Below, piece by piece: positions 8,366 through 17,755 of a stretch of 64,000 bases of DNA. The stretch covers positions 1 to 64,000 of the forward strand of contig NZ_JBGCUE010000010.1 in assembly GCF_041102575.1 (NCBI RefSeq). The letters run 5' to 3'. The translations under genes were made by a program, and so were the position numbers. This DNA is from Tenuifilum sp. 4138str (GTDB lineage: Bacteria; Bacteroidota; Bacteroidia; Bacteroidales; Tenuifilaceae). Below the pieces are notes generated by a model. It was not told the origin of the DNA and ran no database searches. It saw nothing but the letters and a program-made list of their open reading frames with translations. Position 1 is the stretch's first letter. Each line of letters starts with the position of its first letter.

Positions 8366-9643
8366 ATGCTTACCCTAAAGTATATCAGAGAGAATACCGA
8401 GGAAGTTATCCGTAGGTTAGCAGTAAAGCATTTTGATGGTTCTGTAATTATTGCCAAAATTATAGAACTTGACGACAAGCGTAAGGCTATTCAGCTTCAG
8501 CTTGACAATAACCTTGCTGAGCAAAACCGGATTGCAAAGGAAATTGGAAAACTATTTTCCGAGGGGAAGTCAGCTGAGGCAAACGCAGCCAAGGCAAAAT
8601 CGGCTGAGCTTAAGGAACTGTCCAAAAACCTCTCGCAGGAACTTAAAGAGGTTGAGGAAGAGCAAACTAAACTTCTGCTCCAGGTGCCTAACCTGCCCCA
8701 TGAATCAGTTCCGCAGGGTGTAAGCGCAAGCGACAACGTTGTGGTTCGATCTGGAGGGAGTGTACCAAAACTACACGAGGAGGCCTTGCCACACTGGGAC
8801 CTGGCTTCAAAGTACAATATCATCGATTTTGAACTTGGCGTCAAAATAACCGGTAGTGGGTTCCCGGTATATAGAGGTAAGGGTGCAAAGCTCCAAAGAG
8901 CCTTGATTAACTTTTTCCTTGACTACAACACTGCAGCCGGATACGAGGAGGTAGAACCACCGCACATGGTGAACGAGGACTCTGCTTACGCAACCGGCCA
9001 GCTACCCGATAAGGATGGACAAATGTACCATGTAACCGCTGACGGATTTTACATGATACCTACTGCGGAGGTTCCAGTAACAAACATTTACCGCGATGTA
9101 ATTTTACATGCAGCTATACTCCCCATTAAGCTAACCGCTTACACTCCATGCTTCCGCCGCGAGGCAGGTTCGTACGGAAAGGATGTTCGTGGTTTAAACA
9201 GGTTACACCAGTTCGATAAGGTAGAGATTGTTCAGATACAGCACCCCGACCGTTCATATGAAACCCTTGAAGAAATGGTTAACCACGTTGAGGGGTTACT
9301 TATGAAACTGGAACTCCCCTACCGAATTGTTAAGCTTTGCGGTGGCGATATGAGTTTCACTTCGGCGTTAACCTATGACTTTGAGGTTTTTTCAGCAGCC
9401 CAGCACAAGTGGCTTGAGGTTAGCTCAGTATCGAACTTTGAATCGTTTCAGGCAAATCGCATGATGCTTCGCTTTAAGGAGGAGGGCGACAAGAAAGCAC
9501 AGCTGGCTCATACCCTTAACGGAAGTTCGCTTGCATTGCCCCGTATTGTGGCAGCGCTACTTGAGAACAATCAAACCCCACATGGTATTAAAATTCCCAA
9601 AGCTCTTCAACCCTACTGCGGATTTGACAAGATTGATTTGTAG
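8366..9643 (+). CDS. serS: seryl-tRNA synthetase
   Basis: A 425-residue class II synthetase charging tRNA-Ser. It has an N-terminal long antiparallel coiled coil (about 30-105, the tRNA-binding arm), then the catalytic domain with motif 2 (TPCFRREAGSYGKDVRGL) and motif 3 (LAHTLNGSSLALPRIVAALL). Full family length. It is followed by an intrinsic terminator at 9667-9698. Confidence 0.97.
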   Translation: MLTLKYIRENTEEVIRRLAVKHFDGSVIIAKIIELDDKRKAIQLQLDNNLAEQNRIAKEIGKLFSEGKSAEANAAKAKSAELKELSKNLSQELKEVEEEQTKLLLQVPNLPHESVPQGVSASDNVVVRSGGSVPKLHEEALPHWDLASKYNIIDFELGVKITGSGFPVYRGKGAKLQRALINFFLDYNTAAGYEEVEPPHMVNEDSAYATGQLPDKDGQMYHVTADGFYMIPTAEVPVTNIYRDVILHAAILPIKLTAYTPCFRREAGSYGKDVRGLNRLHQFDKVEIVQIQHPDRSYETLEEMVNHVEGLLMKLELPYRIVKLCGGDMSFTSALTYDFEVFSAAQHKWLEVSSVSNFESFQANRMMLRFKEEGDKKAQLAHTLNGSSLALPRIVAALLENNQTPHGIKIPKALQPYCGFDKIDL

Positions 9644-9666
9644 AGTGTGAATTGCAATAAAATCAG

Positions 9667-9698
9667 TCCCCTTGAGAACTTTTTCAAGGGGATTTTTG
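9667..9698 (+). terminator. intrinsic terminator after serS
   Basis: Perfect 9-bp arms tccccttga (9667-9675) and tcaagggga (9684-9692), then ttttt. Confidence 0.88.
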
Positions 9699-9855
9699 TT
9701 TGTGGGAATAAATTAAAGACTGGAAAAGGAGAAATACATTACCCGTGAAAAAAAGTTTGGCCTATTATTTGTGTTAACTGGTTTTAAAATAAATTTGAAA
9801 CAATAAATACTACCCTTTTTGACACTGAAAAATGTTTAACCAAACACTATTAGCA

Positions 9856-11421
9856 ATGAAAGCATTCCAAAAAATCCTGGTAAGCATTATGCTTACGTTT
9901 TCATTTGTAGCGGCTTACGCACAAATGGAGGAGCTCCCCAAGAGCGACACAGCAGGTGTTACTGGTGGAGCTGTTATTGGAGCGGTTACCATTGATGGTA
10001 AAACCTATCAGCAATTTGCGCTACGTACCGATATCCCAATTGGTAAGTTCGGTTTCGGTATCGATATCCAGCTACTTTTTGACGAAAACGGACAAATCAG
10101 GAAAGATGAATGGGATGAATGGCAGGACTATATCGATAAAATTTACTACATCCGATATGGTAAAAAGGACGATCCGTTTTACATCCGTTTGGGCGGATTG
10201 GATTACACCTATTTGGGTTACGCCAACATTGTGAATGGCTACTCCAACATGATTCAGTATCCATCGCGCAGGCGTTATGGTGGCGAACTGTCGTTCTGGA
10301 TTCCGGCTGAGCGTTACAAGGGAATGCCGGTTGCAGGTGGTGAGTTTTTCTTTAACGACATGAAAGAACTTTTTGTTGAATCGCCCCGCAAGTCGGCAAT
10401 GCTGGTGGGTAGCCGCATTTTCTACCGCCCCCTACGCTTCCTTGAGTTAGGAATTACCGGCGTTGCAGACCTTAACGAGTACAACGCATTTGAAGATAGA
10501 GACGGCGATGGTGTACCAAACCTGATTGACCTTTACCCCAGGGATAAAAACCTGGCAACGGATATGGATAAAATATCCCTAACTGATTGGAATCACCTCC
10601 TTAACGACCCATTCTGGGGTGCAACCCGTGAGGAGGCCTACCAAAAACTTCTGAGCCTTGGTTTGGTTCCAGCTGATACAATCAGAATGGAAAACCTCTT
10701 CAACCTGAATAACCAAACCTCTAAGATGTTCGCTTACAGTTTCGATATTGGAATTCCTATTGCCCGTAAGGAAAACTTTAAGTTTGATATTTACTCCCAT
10801 ATAACCCAGCTACGAGGTGAAGATAGAACCTACGGGTGGGGCGTAGCTTTACCCGGTATTAGGATGATTCTTGGAACCAGCAATGTTCAGAACTTCTTAA
10901 CCTTCAAGGCTGAATACCGTCGTTCTTCCAAAGAGTTCCTGTTTGGATATTTCAATAATACCTATGAGCTGGAAAGAGCACAGTTTATTGGAAGGGATAG
11001 CGTAATAACCAAGCAGCAGCAATTAATTACCATCCAGCAGGAGCTTAATGGTATTTATGCCAGCGCAGAGCTGAACATGTTTGGATATGTTGTGGGTTAT
11101 GCAGGCTATCAGGATCTTATTGGTTCTGACAAAACCCATATGCGTTCACTACACGGTGAGGTTCGAATGGGTGAAACCCTCAAGAAAATGCTTCACTTTG
11201 CTGACCTAAAAGGATACTACATCCAGAACAACGTTCAAGATTTCAGGCAATGGAAAACCCCAAGTTCACTTGTAGGCTTTAATATTGGCTACAACTACAA
11301 AGGAGCCATTGTTGGAATTGACTATCGATGGACATTCCAAGACCTTGACGGAAATGGAATCATTAAGGGGAGCGCTGAAACTATCAAAACAATCAGCTTT
11401 AGAACTGCTGTAACGTTCTAA
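9856..11421 (+). CDS. outer-membrane beta-barrel protein, unknown function
   Basis: 521 residues from the ATG at 9856, chosen because MKAFQKILVSIMLTFSFVAA...AYAQ is a clean signal peptide with a Q after the cleavage site. The mature protein alternates aromatic beta-strands and ends in SFRTAVTF (terminal Phe), as in outer-membrane barrels. Near residue 215 there is a calcium-binding-like loop, DRDGDGVPNLIDLYPRD, like thrombospondin type 3 repeats. Probably a porin or surface protein with no recognised family. It is followed by a strong bidirectional terminator. Confidence 0.75.
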   Translation: MKAFQKILVSIMLTFSFVAAYAQMEELPKSDTAGVTGGAVIGAVTIDGKTYQQFALRTDIPIGKFGFGIDIQLLFDENGQIRKDEWDEWQDYIDKIYYIRYGKKDDPFYIRLGGLDYTYLGYANIVNGYSNMIQYPSRRRYGGELSFWIPAERYKGMPVAGGEFFFNDMKELFVESPRKSAMLVGSRIFYRPLRFLELGITGVADLNEYNAFEDRDGDGVPNLIDLYPRDKNLATDMDKISLTDWNHLLNDPFWGATREEAYQKLLSLGLVPADTIRMENLFNLNNQTSKMFAYSFDIGIPIARKENFKFDIYSHITQLRGEDRTYGWGVALPGIRMILGTSNVQNFLTFKAEYRRSSKEFLFGYFNNTYELERAQFIGRDSVITKQQQLITIQQELNGIYASAELNMFGYVVGYAGYQDLIGSDKTHMRSLHGEVRMGETLKKMLHFADLKGYYIQNNVQDFRQWKTPSSLVGFNIGYNYKGAIVGIDYRWTFQDLDGNGIIKGSAETIKTISFRTAVTF

Positions 11422-11439
11422 ATTCTAATCAATAAAACC

Positions 11440-11469
11440 AAAAAAGGGAGCTGTTCAGCTCCCTTTTTT
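11440..11469. terminator. bidirectional terminator
   Basis: Hairpin aaaaaagggagctg / cagctcccttttttt, with A and T runs on both sides, between convergent genes. The right end touches the stop codon of the symporter. Confidence 0.9.
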
Positions 11470-12913
11470 ATTTCTTTGATGGAATTAAATAGGTTGATAA
11501 AACAGCCACTATCAATGTAAAGAAGAAATTAACAAGCTTAGCCGTAACCACCTTATCCATTCCAGAACTAATCCATACAATAGTAAAAACTAAGCCCAAA
11601 ATTATTGCCGTTAGTGCTGCCCTCCCATGAAAGGGTTTCCAGAAAAGGGTAAGAAGTATTACTACAGAAAAGGTACAACCAATACCCGCCCACACGTAGC
11701 TTACCAGGGTAAATATCACTTTCTGGGGCGATGCATAGGCTATTGCCAAAGCTATTAAAGCAAGCAAAGCGGTAATAATTCGTGATTGGCGTAAAACAAT
11801 CCTTTCGTCATTAATGCGCCTGAACGGTTTAACAATATTCTCGCTTAGCTCAGTTGATGAAAGCACAAGCAGTGAATCGGCCGTAGAAATCATTGCGGCA
11901 ATGGACCCGGTAATAAGTAAGGCTGCAAGTGCCGGAGGGAATATTTTCATGATTGTAGCAGGCATCACATACTCCCTGTCAGTAAGGGCGTTGGGGCCAA
12001 AAATGGCTAAACCAATCATTCCGAGCAGCATTGCACCAATGTAGGCAACAACTGTCCAGGTAATGCCAATATTACGCGCAAGCTTAGCCTGCCTGGCGTC
12101 CTTAATGGCCATGAACCTCATGGTTAGCTGGGGCATTCCACCTAGGTAACCAAAGAACCAGCTAAAGCCACCCACAAGAAACATACCTGCGGCTGCTCCC
12201 TTTAAACCATTGAATAAAGATGCATGGGTTGGACTCGCGCTCTCCAGAGCAATGGTAATGGAGCTTGAGTATACCTCAGGATGGTTTGCCAGGTAGAAAA
12301 ACCCGACAATTGGGCCAACCGCTAAGGTGAAAATCATTACTAAAGCTTGAACCACGTCGGTATATACAACGCTCTGAAATCCTCCGTAAATGGTATAAGG
12401 GATAATGATTAGTGCGGTAATAAGCATTCCCCATTGAGGCTTAATGCCAAACATGGTATCTAAGGTTTTACCGCCTCCCAGGAATTGAGCGCCTACATAA
12501 AGGAAGAAAAAGAAAACAATGGTTGAGCTACTCACCAGCCGTATCCATTTGGCAACCTCACCATGACGTGCAGCAAGATAATCGGAAAAAGTGGTAGCCG
12601 AATACTTTTCGGCTTCATCGCGCAGACGCCAAGCCAAAAGCCACCAAGCAGTGATAATACCTACAACACAGCCAATTGCAGTCCACAACTCAGCTATTCC
12701 CATTGCGTAGGCAGCACCTGGTAGTCCCAACAGCGCCCACGACGATTCGCCAGTTGCCCTTTCGGAAAGGGCAGCAACCCAACCCGGTAGGTTTCGGCCG
12801 GCAATGGAGTAATCGGCATTATTCTTAACCTTTCGTCCTTGGTAAATCCCCCACCCAATGATAAAAAGTAAGTAACCAATGGTTACAAGTGCAAGTTGAA
12901 TGCTGGCTGACAT
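11468..12913 (-). CDS. sodium:solute symporter, PutP-like
   Basis: 481 residues with about 13 transmembrane helices, a member of the SSS family that couples Na+ influx to solute uptake. The signature region GFSWFFGYLGGMPQLTMRFMA is typical of PutP-type carriers, and SIAAMISTADSLLVLSSTEL contains the S/T residues of the sodium site on TM8. The overall pattern is nearest to sodium/proline symporters, but the substrate is inferred only from similarity. Monocistronic. Confidence 0.88.
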   Translation of the reverse strand: MSASIQLALVTIGYLLFIIGWGIYQGRKVKNNADYSIAGRNLPGWVAALSERATGESSWALLGLPGAAYAMGIAELWTAIGCVVGIITAWWLLAWRLRDEAEKYSATTFSDYLAARHGEVAKWIRLVSSSTIVFFFFLYVGAQFLGGGKTLDTMFGIKPQWGMLITALIIIPYTIYGGFQSVVYTDVVQALVMIFTLAVGPIVGFFYLANHPEVYSSSITIALESASPTHASLFNGLKGAAAGMFLVGGFSWFFGYLGGMPQLTMRFMAIKDARQAKLARNIGITWTVVAYIGAMLLGMIGLAIFGPNALTDREYVMPATIMKIFPPALAALLITGSIAAMISTADSLLVLSSTELSENIVKPFRRINDERIVLRQSRIITALLALIALAIAYASPQKVIFTLVSYVWAGIGCTFSVVILLTLFWKPFHGRAALTAIILGLVFTIVWISSGMDKVVTAKLVNFFFTLIVAVLSTYLIPSKK

Positions 12914-13035
12914 AGTAAAAAGGTTTTAAAATTATCACCCTAAATTTATTAAATAGCCTAAATAAAAACCAATGCTTGCTGTTGATTTTCACCTATAAAA
13001 ATAACTAACTTGTGAACTGGCAAAACAAGTGAGGT

Positions 13036-14046
13036 ATGGAAGCATTATATTACATACACCTAGAGAATAAGGCGTTACAATGCAATTTATGTCCTCATGA
13101 GTGTAAACTCACCCCTGGTAAGAGAGGTATCTGCAAAACCCGTTATAACGATAATGGCGAAATGAGACTCCTGAACTCAGGAGTAATAGCATCGTCAGGA
13201 TTGGATCCCATTGAGAAGAAGCCCCTTTTCCATTTCTACCCCGGTAGCAAAATTTACTCAATTGGTGGCTATGGCTGCAACCTAAGGTGTGCATTCTGCC
13301 AGAACTATGAAATATCGCAATATGTTCCTGACTCTAATAGCCGATTAAGAGAAAATTTGCCAGAAAATATTGTTGATAAGGCTCTGTTTTTACCACAGAA
13401 CATTGGCATCGCCTACACCTACAATGAACCAACCGTGTTCTTTGAACTTATGCTTGCAACGGCACGATTGGCTAAAGGCAAAGATTTAAAAAATGTAATG
13501 GTTTCGAACGGATTTATTAATCACAAACCCCTACTTGAACTTCTTGATGTTATTGATGCATTTAATATCGATTTAAAAGCTTTTACCGATGAGTTTTATA
13601 AAACTCAAGCAGGCGGAAAGTTAGCCCCAGTGCTAAACAATTTAAAGGCCATAAAAAAGAATGGCAACCATTTAGAGATTGCCTTCCTGGTTATTCCGGG
13701 ACTAAACGACTCAACCAATGAAGCAGTAGAGATGTTTAGGTGGATAAATGAAAATTTGGGTAGCGACACACCCTTACACATCAACAGATATTATCCCGTT
13801 TACAAGTTAAGCATCCCTCCAACACATCCTGGAAAATTGTTAGAACTTCGAGATGTTGCCATGGAATACCTAAAGTTTGTATATATTGGCAACCTACACA
13901 ACTCCGATATCGGCACAAAAACAACATGCCCCTCGTGTAACACCACCGTTATTGAGAGGCATGGATATAGTACTACATTGAAAATGATTGACACTAGAGG
14001 ATACTGCAAGATTTGTGGATACGGCCCTATAGCAGTAATGGGCTAA
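13036..14046 (+). CDS. amrS: AmmeMemoRadiSam-system radical SAM enzyme
   Basis: 336 residues. The radical SAM cluster motif is C81-x3-C85-x2-C88 (GCNLRCAFCQNYEIS). An N-terminal CNLCPHECKLTPGKRGIC (C16, C19, C23, C33) and a C-terminal CPSC...CKIC pair look like metal or cluster sites. This layout marks the AmrS/PflA-like family usually found with Memo and AMMECR1 proteins, neither of which is in this window. The reaction is poorly defined. Its stop overlaps by 4 bases the stop of the convergent nitroreductase. Confidence 0.88.
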   Translation: MEALYYIHLENKALQCNLCPHECKLTPGKRGICKTRYNDNGEMRLLNSGVIASSGLDPIEKKPLFHFYPGSKIYSIGGYGCNLRCAFCQNYEISQYVPDSNSRLRENLPENIVDKALFLPQNIGIAYTYNEPTVFFELMLATARLAKGKDLKNVMVSNGFINHKPLLELLDVIDAFNIDLKAFTDEFYKTQAGGKLAPVLNNLKAIKKNGNHLEIAFLVIPGLNDSTNEAVEMFRWINENLGSDTPLHINRYYPVYKLSIPPTHPGKLLELRDVAMEYLKFVYIGNLHNSDIGTKTTCPSCNTTVIERHGYSTTLKMIDTRGYCKICGYGPIAVMG

Positions 14047-14615
14047 CCACGCCAAATCAGTTCACTTAGCTTTCGCTTGGGAACATGGTGTACCTGTTCT
14101 GAATCGCGCCAGTAAATTACACTTCCCGAATCATCAATATCATCAATAACAACTTTCTCAACTGGTTTGCCTAGGGCAATCACCAGTGCGACCTTTAGAT
14201 ATTCGGGAAGATTGAGTAATTTGTGTAGATTTTCTTTTTTAACCGATGCAATAATGCACCCCCCAAGTCCCTTTTCAACCGCACCCAAAAGAATGGTTTG
14301 CGCCATTATACCCTGATCCCACTGCGATGCTGTTGACAACCTCTGATCCTCAAGAACTACAATATAAGCCGATGGACGTTCCCCCTCAACAGGGCCATCC
14401 CAATCCTTCAAGTAACCTGCCCATGCCAGATTAGGAAACACATTGTTGCACCATTCAGGAGTATTGATAATCATAAACTTAAGTGGCTGTAGGTTACGGC
14501 CCGAAGGACAAAACCTACACAGCTCAACCAGCTGTTCAAGCAGCCCTAAATCGATATTATGGGATTGGTCAAACCTTCGATAGCTTCGATTTTGAACTAC
14601 AAGATCCTTTAGCAT
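14043..14615 (-). CDS. nitroreductase-family flavoprotein
   Basis: A 190-residue FMN-dependent NAD(P)H oxidoreductase. The FMN-binding RSYRRF is at 10-15, CRFCPSGRNLQP at about 33-44, and GLGGCIIASVKKENLHKLL near 115-133. The short length fits the one-domain nitroreductase fold working as a dimer. It starts 2 bases after the Fe-SOD stop, so it is the last gene of a phosphatase-SOD-nitroreductase operon, which suggests a redox-stress role. Substrate unknown. Confidence 0.88.
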   Translation of the reverse strand: MLKDLVVQNRSYRRFDQSHNIDLGLLEQLVELCRFCPSGRNLQPLKFMIINTPEWCNNVFPNLAWAGYLKDWDGPVEGERPSAYIVVLEDQRLSTASQWDQGIMAQTILLGAVEKGLGGCIIASVKKENLHKLLNLPEYLKVALVIALGKPVEKVVIDDIDDSGSVIYWRDSEQVHHVPKRKLSELIWRG

Positions 14616-14617
14616 GT

Positions 14618-15205
14618 TTACCTAACCTTTTCAAAACGTTTTTCAACCACACTCCAGTCAACAATTTTCCAGAAAGCTTGAATGTAGTCGGGTCGACGAT
14701 TCTGGTAGTCGAGGTAATAGGCATGCTCCCACACATCGCAGGTTAGCAAGGGCTTTAGCCCTTTTCGCAACGGATTGCCGGCATTTGATTCCTGGGTAAT
14801 GTTAAGTTTCCCATCGGTATCAACCACAAGCCAAGCCCAACCTGAACCAAAAAGGGTGGCAGCGGCATTGGAGAACTTGCTTAAAAATTCTTCAAATGAA
14901 CCAAATGAAGCCTCAATAGCTTTTAGTAGATCACCCTCGGGCTTATGCTTTGGAGCCGGACTAAAAGCCTCAAAGTAGAACGTGTGATTCCAAACCTGTG
15001 CGCCATTGTTAAACACACCACCCTCAGCCTCCATAACTATTTGCTCAAGGCTAGCATTTTCGAACTTTGTTCCGGGTATCAGGTTATTCAGGTTGTTAAC
15101 GTAAGCCTGATGGTGCTTCCCGTAATGGAACTCCATTGTTTTCTCCGATATTACCTCAGCTAAAGCATTCAGTGAGTACTGCAGCTTTGGAAGTTCATGT
15201 TTCAT
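14618..15205 (-). CDS. sodB: superoxide dismutase, Fe-type residues
   Basis: 195 residues. Metal ligands are in the usual places: H27 (MEFHYGKHH), H in QVWNHTFY (near 73), and D and H in DVWEHAYYLDYQNR. The outer-sphere glutamine lies in NNGAQVWNH and the later position reads ESNAGNPL; this is the pattern of Fe-SODs (E. coli SodB), unlike the second SOD at 17756. It converts superoxide to O2 and H2O2 in the cytosol. It starts 11 bases after the phosphatase stop and ends 2 bases before the nitroreductase. Confidence 0.95.
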   Translation of the reverse strand: MKHELPKLQYSLNALAEVISEKTMEFHYGKHHQAYVNNLNNLIPGTKFENASLEQIVMEAEGGVFNNGAQVWNHTFYFEAFSPAPKHKPEGDLLKAIEASFGSFEEFLSKFSNAAATLFGSGWAWLVVDTDGKLNITQESNAGNPLRKGLKPLLTCDVWEHAYYLDYQNRRPDYIQAFWKIVDWSVVEKRFEKVR

Positions 15206-15216
15206 AGCTATAGTTT

Positions 15217-17655
15217 TTAAATTGGTTTAACTGCCAAAATGAGTATGTCGTCGGTTTGCGCCTCTTCCTCACCCTTCCATTTTTCAAGTGTTTTATACAG
15301 CGTCATCTTTTGCTCGAAAAGAGGAAGATGCTTAATGCTTAAAATAAGATTACGGAACGAATGGTAACCAAATTTTTTGCTGGGTTTACCACCAAACTGA
15401 TCGGTAAATCCGTCGGAGAATAGGTAAACCGTATCGTTAGGCTCTAGCTTTATTGAAAGTTCGTTGAATCGCTCCATGCGTTCATAGTATGCAACGGGCA
15501 TTCTATCGGGACGAAACTCTATAAGCCCTTCGCCTATCTGAACAATCCGATTATCATTTGGGATGTTAGAATTTGTGCTGATAATAATTGGCATGTTCGC
15601 TCCTGAATAGTTAAGGGTATGGGTATTCCTATCGAAAGTACAAAAAGCTATATCCATGCCATCATGGCTATCGTCCTCATGTCCACCTTGCCGTAAGGCA
15701 GAAATTATGTTATCGCGGAGTTTACCGAGTAGCAAACCCGGCGATGATGTTGGAGTGTTTGCAACAAGGTCGTTGAGCATTGAAATCCCAAGCATACTCA
15801 TGAAGCCACCGGGAACGCCATGGCCAGTACAGTCAGCAACCGCAAATCCAATTTTACCGGAGCAGTTCCCGACCCAGTAAAAATCGCCACCAACGGTCTC
15901 CTTAGGAAGATAAAGCACAAAAAAGTCCCTAAAGTACTGGCTTAGCAGTGCATCGGTTGGGAAAACTGCCTGCTGTATTTTGCGGGCATACTCAATGGAT
16001 TCTCCCAAATCCGTTAGTATGTTAATGATTCGATCGCGTTGGTAAACTACAAGGTTTTTCTGCCTTTCAAGTTCATCGCGTTGTTCCTGAAGTTCACGCT
16101 GTTTGATATCTACTGAAATTCGCTGGCTCTCAACCTCAACCAAGGCCTGCTTGCGTTTATACATAGTATATAGCAGTCCCAGGAACAACCCGAGGAGTAA
16201 AACAAATGCAATGGCAACCAGTATTAACAGGCGGGTTCTACTCTGCTTTTGGCTATCAACCAAGCTAAGCTGCTCATTGAACCTCTCAAAATGCTGACGA
16301 ACAATATTTTCGTACTCAACCTGGAGCTGAGCTGCGAGAATCTGCTTCATCTTTTCAGTGCCTGCAATTGAGTCCTTAACCGCAATGTACTTTTCGTAGT
16401 TCTGTAAAGCCCCCTGACAATTATTTTTGGCTAGGTTGAACTGGTAAAGCGCATTATACGATTGGGCCACCATATCCATCATCCCGTGTTTTTTAGCCTG
16501 CTCTAGGACCTCATTGACTAGTGCGAAAGCCTTAGGGCTATTACCCATTTGGAAAAGTAGAAGAGCGTAATCGTACTTTGACTCAACCACACCACGGGGT
16601 TCTTCGAGTTTAGTGTATCCTTCAATTGCTTTTGTAAGATATAGCTGAGCCCTATCGTACATTTTGATTTTCATGTAAGCTTCGCCAAGAAAACGGTTGA
16701 TATTGGCAACCCCACCCCTATCAAGCAGAATCTGCTTAAGCGCAAGAGCATCCTCAAAGTAAAGCAAGGCACTATCAACTTGCCCTAAAAGCAGGTAAAC
16801 CGATCCAATATTCATCAATGAATTGGAAATTCCTCGCTTATCGTTTATCTCAATTTTTATTTTCCACGACTTCCTGAGATAATCAAGAGACTTTTCAAAT
16901 TGAGCCACATCGCGGAATATTAGACCTATGTTGTTTAGTAGGAATGCTTCGCCCTGTCTATCCTTGGTTTCAACCCTTAGGGGTAATGCTTTGAAAAAGA
17001 AATCGAGGGCAGTAGAATACGCACCCTGCTCCCAGAAAAGGATTCCCATGCTATTATATACGGAGGCAATACCAGCTTTATCGTTCAATTTCTCGCGTAT
17101 TGCCAAAGAGTTAGAGTAATGTTCAAGGGCTTTTGTATAGTTACCAACTTGAGCATTAACCATACCCAAACCATAGTTAGCTTCACCCAGACCGGTAGAA
17201 TCGGCAATAGCCGTTGCCTTATTTAGTGCAAGATTGTAATAATGCAATGAGCTATCGTTCAAATCGGTTCTTCTATAAAATATTCCTAAGCGATTGTAAG
17301 TTTTTATTAACGCTTTTTGATTGTTGATGAGGCTAAAATCAGCTTTTGCCCTATTTAGCCAGTAAAAAGCGGAATCAATTGGTGTTATTTCAAAGTAAAT
17401 AATTCCCATGTAGTACTCACACCAAGCACGCGCCTCATTATATTCTGAAGCGCTTGCATTGACTAATACCTTTTGAGCAATTTTTTTTGCAGCGCTGAAT
17501 TCCCTGACATCAATTAACGACCTTACAGTAGTAAGCTGAGAATTAACCTGAGCTGTATCGACCATTATTTTTTGCCCATGGGCTAAAACAGGGAAAATAA
17601 CCGTAAAAAAACAGGACAGAATAAGATTTTGAATATGAATTCTGTTGAAAAACAT
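15217..17655 (-). CDS. TPR sensor protein with SpoIIE/PP2C phosphatase domain
   Basis: 812 residues from the ATG at 17655, which gives a proper signal peptide (MFFNRIHIQNLILSCFFTVI...). Order: signal peptide, about eight TPRs (~50-420, probably periplasmic), one transmembrane helix (LLILVAIAFVLLLGLFLGLLY), a coiled coil, then a SpoIIE-type PP2C Ser/Thr phosphatase with GGDFYW, ADCTGHGVPGGFMS and DTVYLFSDGFTDQFGG carrying the metal aspartates. It likely dephosphorylates an anti-sigma-antagonist-like or other protein in response to an envelope signal. First gene of an operon with Fe-SOD and nitroreductase. Confidence 0.9.
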   Translation of the reverse strand: MFFNRIHIQNLILSCFFTVIFPVLAHGQKIMVDTAQVNSQLTTVRSLIDVREFSAAKKIAQKVLVNASASEYNEARAWCEYYMGIIYFEITPIDSAFYWLNRAKADFSLINNQKALIKTYNRLGIFYRRTDLNDSSLHYYNLALNKATAIADSTGLGEANYGLGMVNAQVGNYTKALEHYSNSLAIREKLNDKAGIASVYNSMGILFWEQGAYSTALDFFFKALPLRVETKDRQGEAFLLNNIGLIFRDVAQFEKSLDYLRKSWKIKIEINDKRGISNSLMNIGSVYLLLGQVDSALLYFEDALALKQILLDRGGVANINRFLGEAYMKIKMYDRAQLYLTKAIEGYTKLEEPRGVVESKYDYALLLFQMGNSPKAFALVNEVLEQAKKHGMMDMVAQSYNALYQFNLAKNNCQGALQNYEKYIAVKDSIAGTEKMKQILAAQLQVEYENIVRQHFERFNEQLSLVDSQKQSRTRLLILVAIAFVLLLGLFLGLLYTMYKRKQALVEVESQRISVDIKQRELQEQRDELERQKNLVVYQRDRIINILTDLGESIEYARKIQQAVFPTDALLSQYFRDFFVLYLPKETVGGDFYWVGNCSGKIGFAVADCTGHGVPGGFMSMLGISMLNDLVANTPTSSPGLLLGKLRDNIISALRQGGHEDDSHDGMDIAFCTFDRNTHTLNYSGANMPIIISTNSNIPNDNRIVQIGEGLIEFRPDRMPVAYYERMERFNELSIKLEPNDTVYLFSDGFTDQFGGKPSKKFGYHSFRNLILSIKHLPLFEQKMTLYKTLEKWKGEEEAQTDDILILAVKPI

Positions 17656-17681
17656 AGCATAAATATTAACCCAATAAAAAT

Positions 17682-17712
17682 ACAAAAAAAAGCGACCGGT
17701 AAAACCGGCCGC
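17682..17712 (-). terminator. terminator after the Mn-type SOD
   Basis: On the minus strand ggccggt / accggtc arms (17704-17710 and 17694-17700) with a short loop, then gcttttttttt. It separates the Mn-type SOD gene from the phosphatase operon. Confidence 0.8.
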
Positions 17713-17755
17713 CAAACCAAAACATAAACCAAACCAAACTTAAACCAATAAAAAA

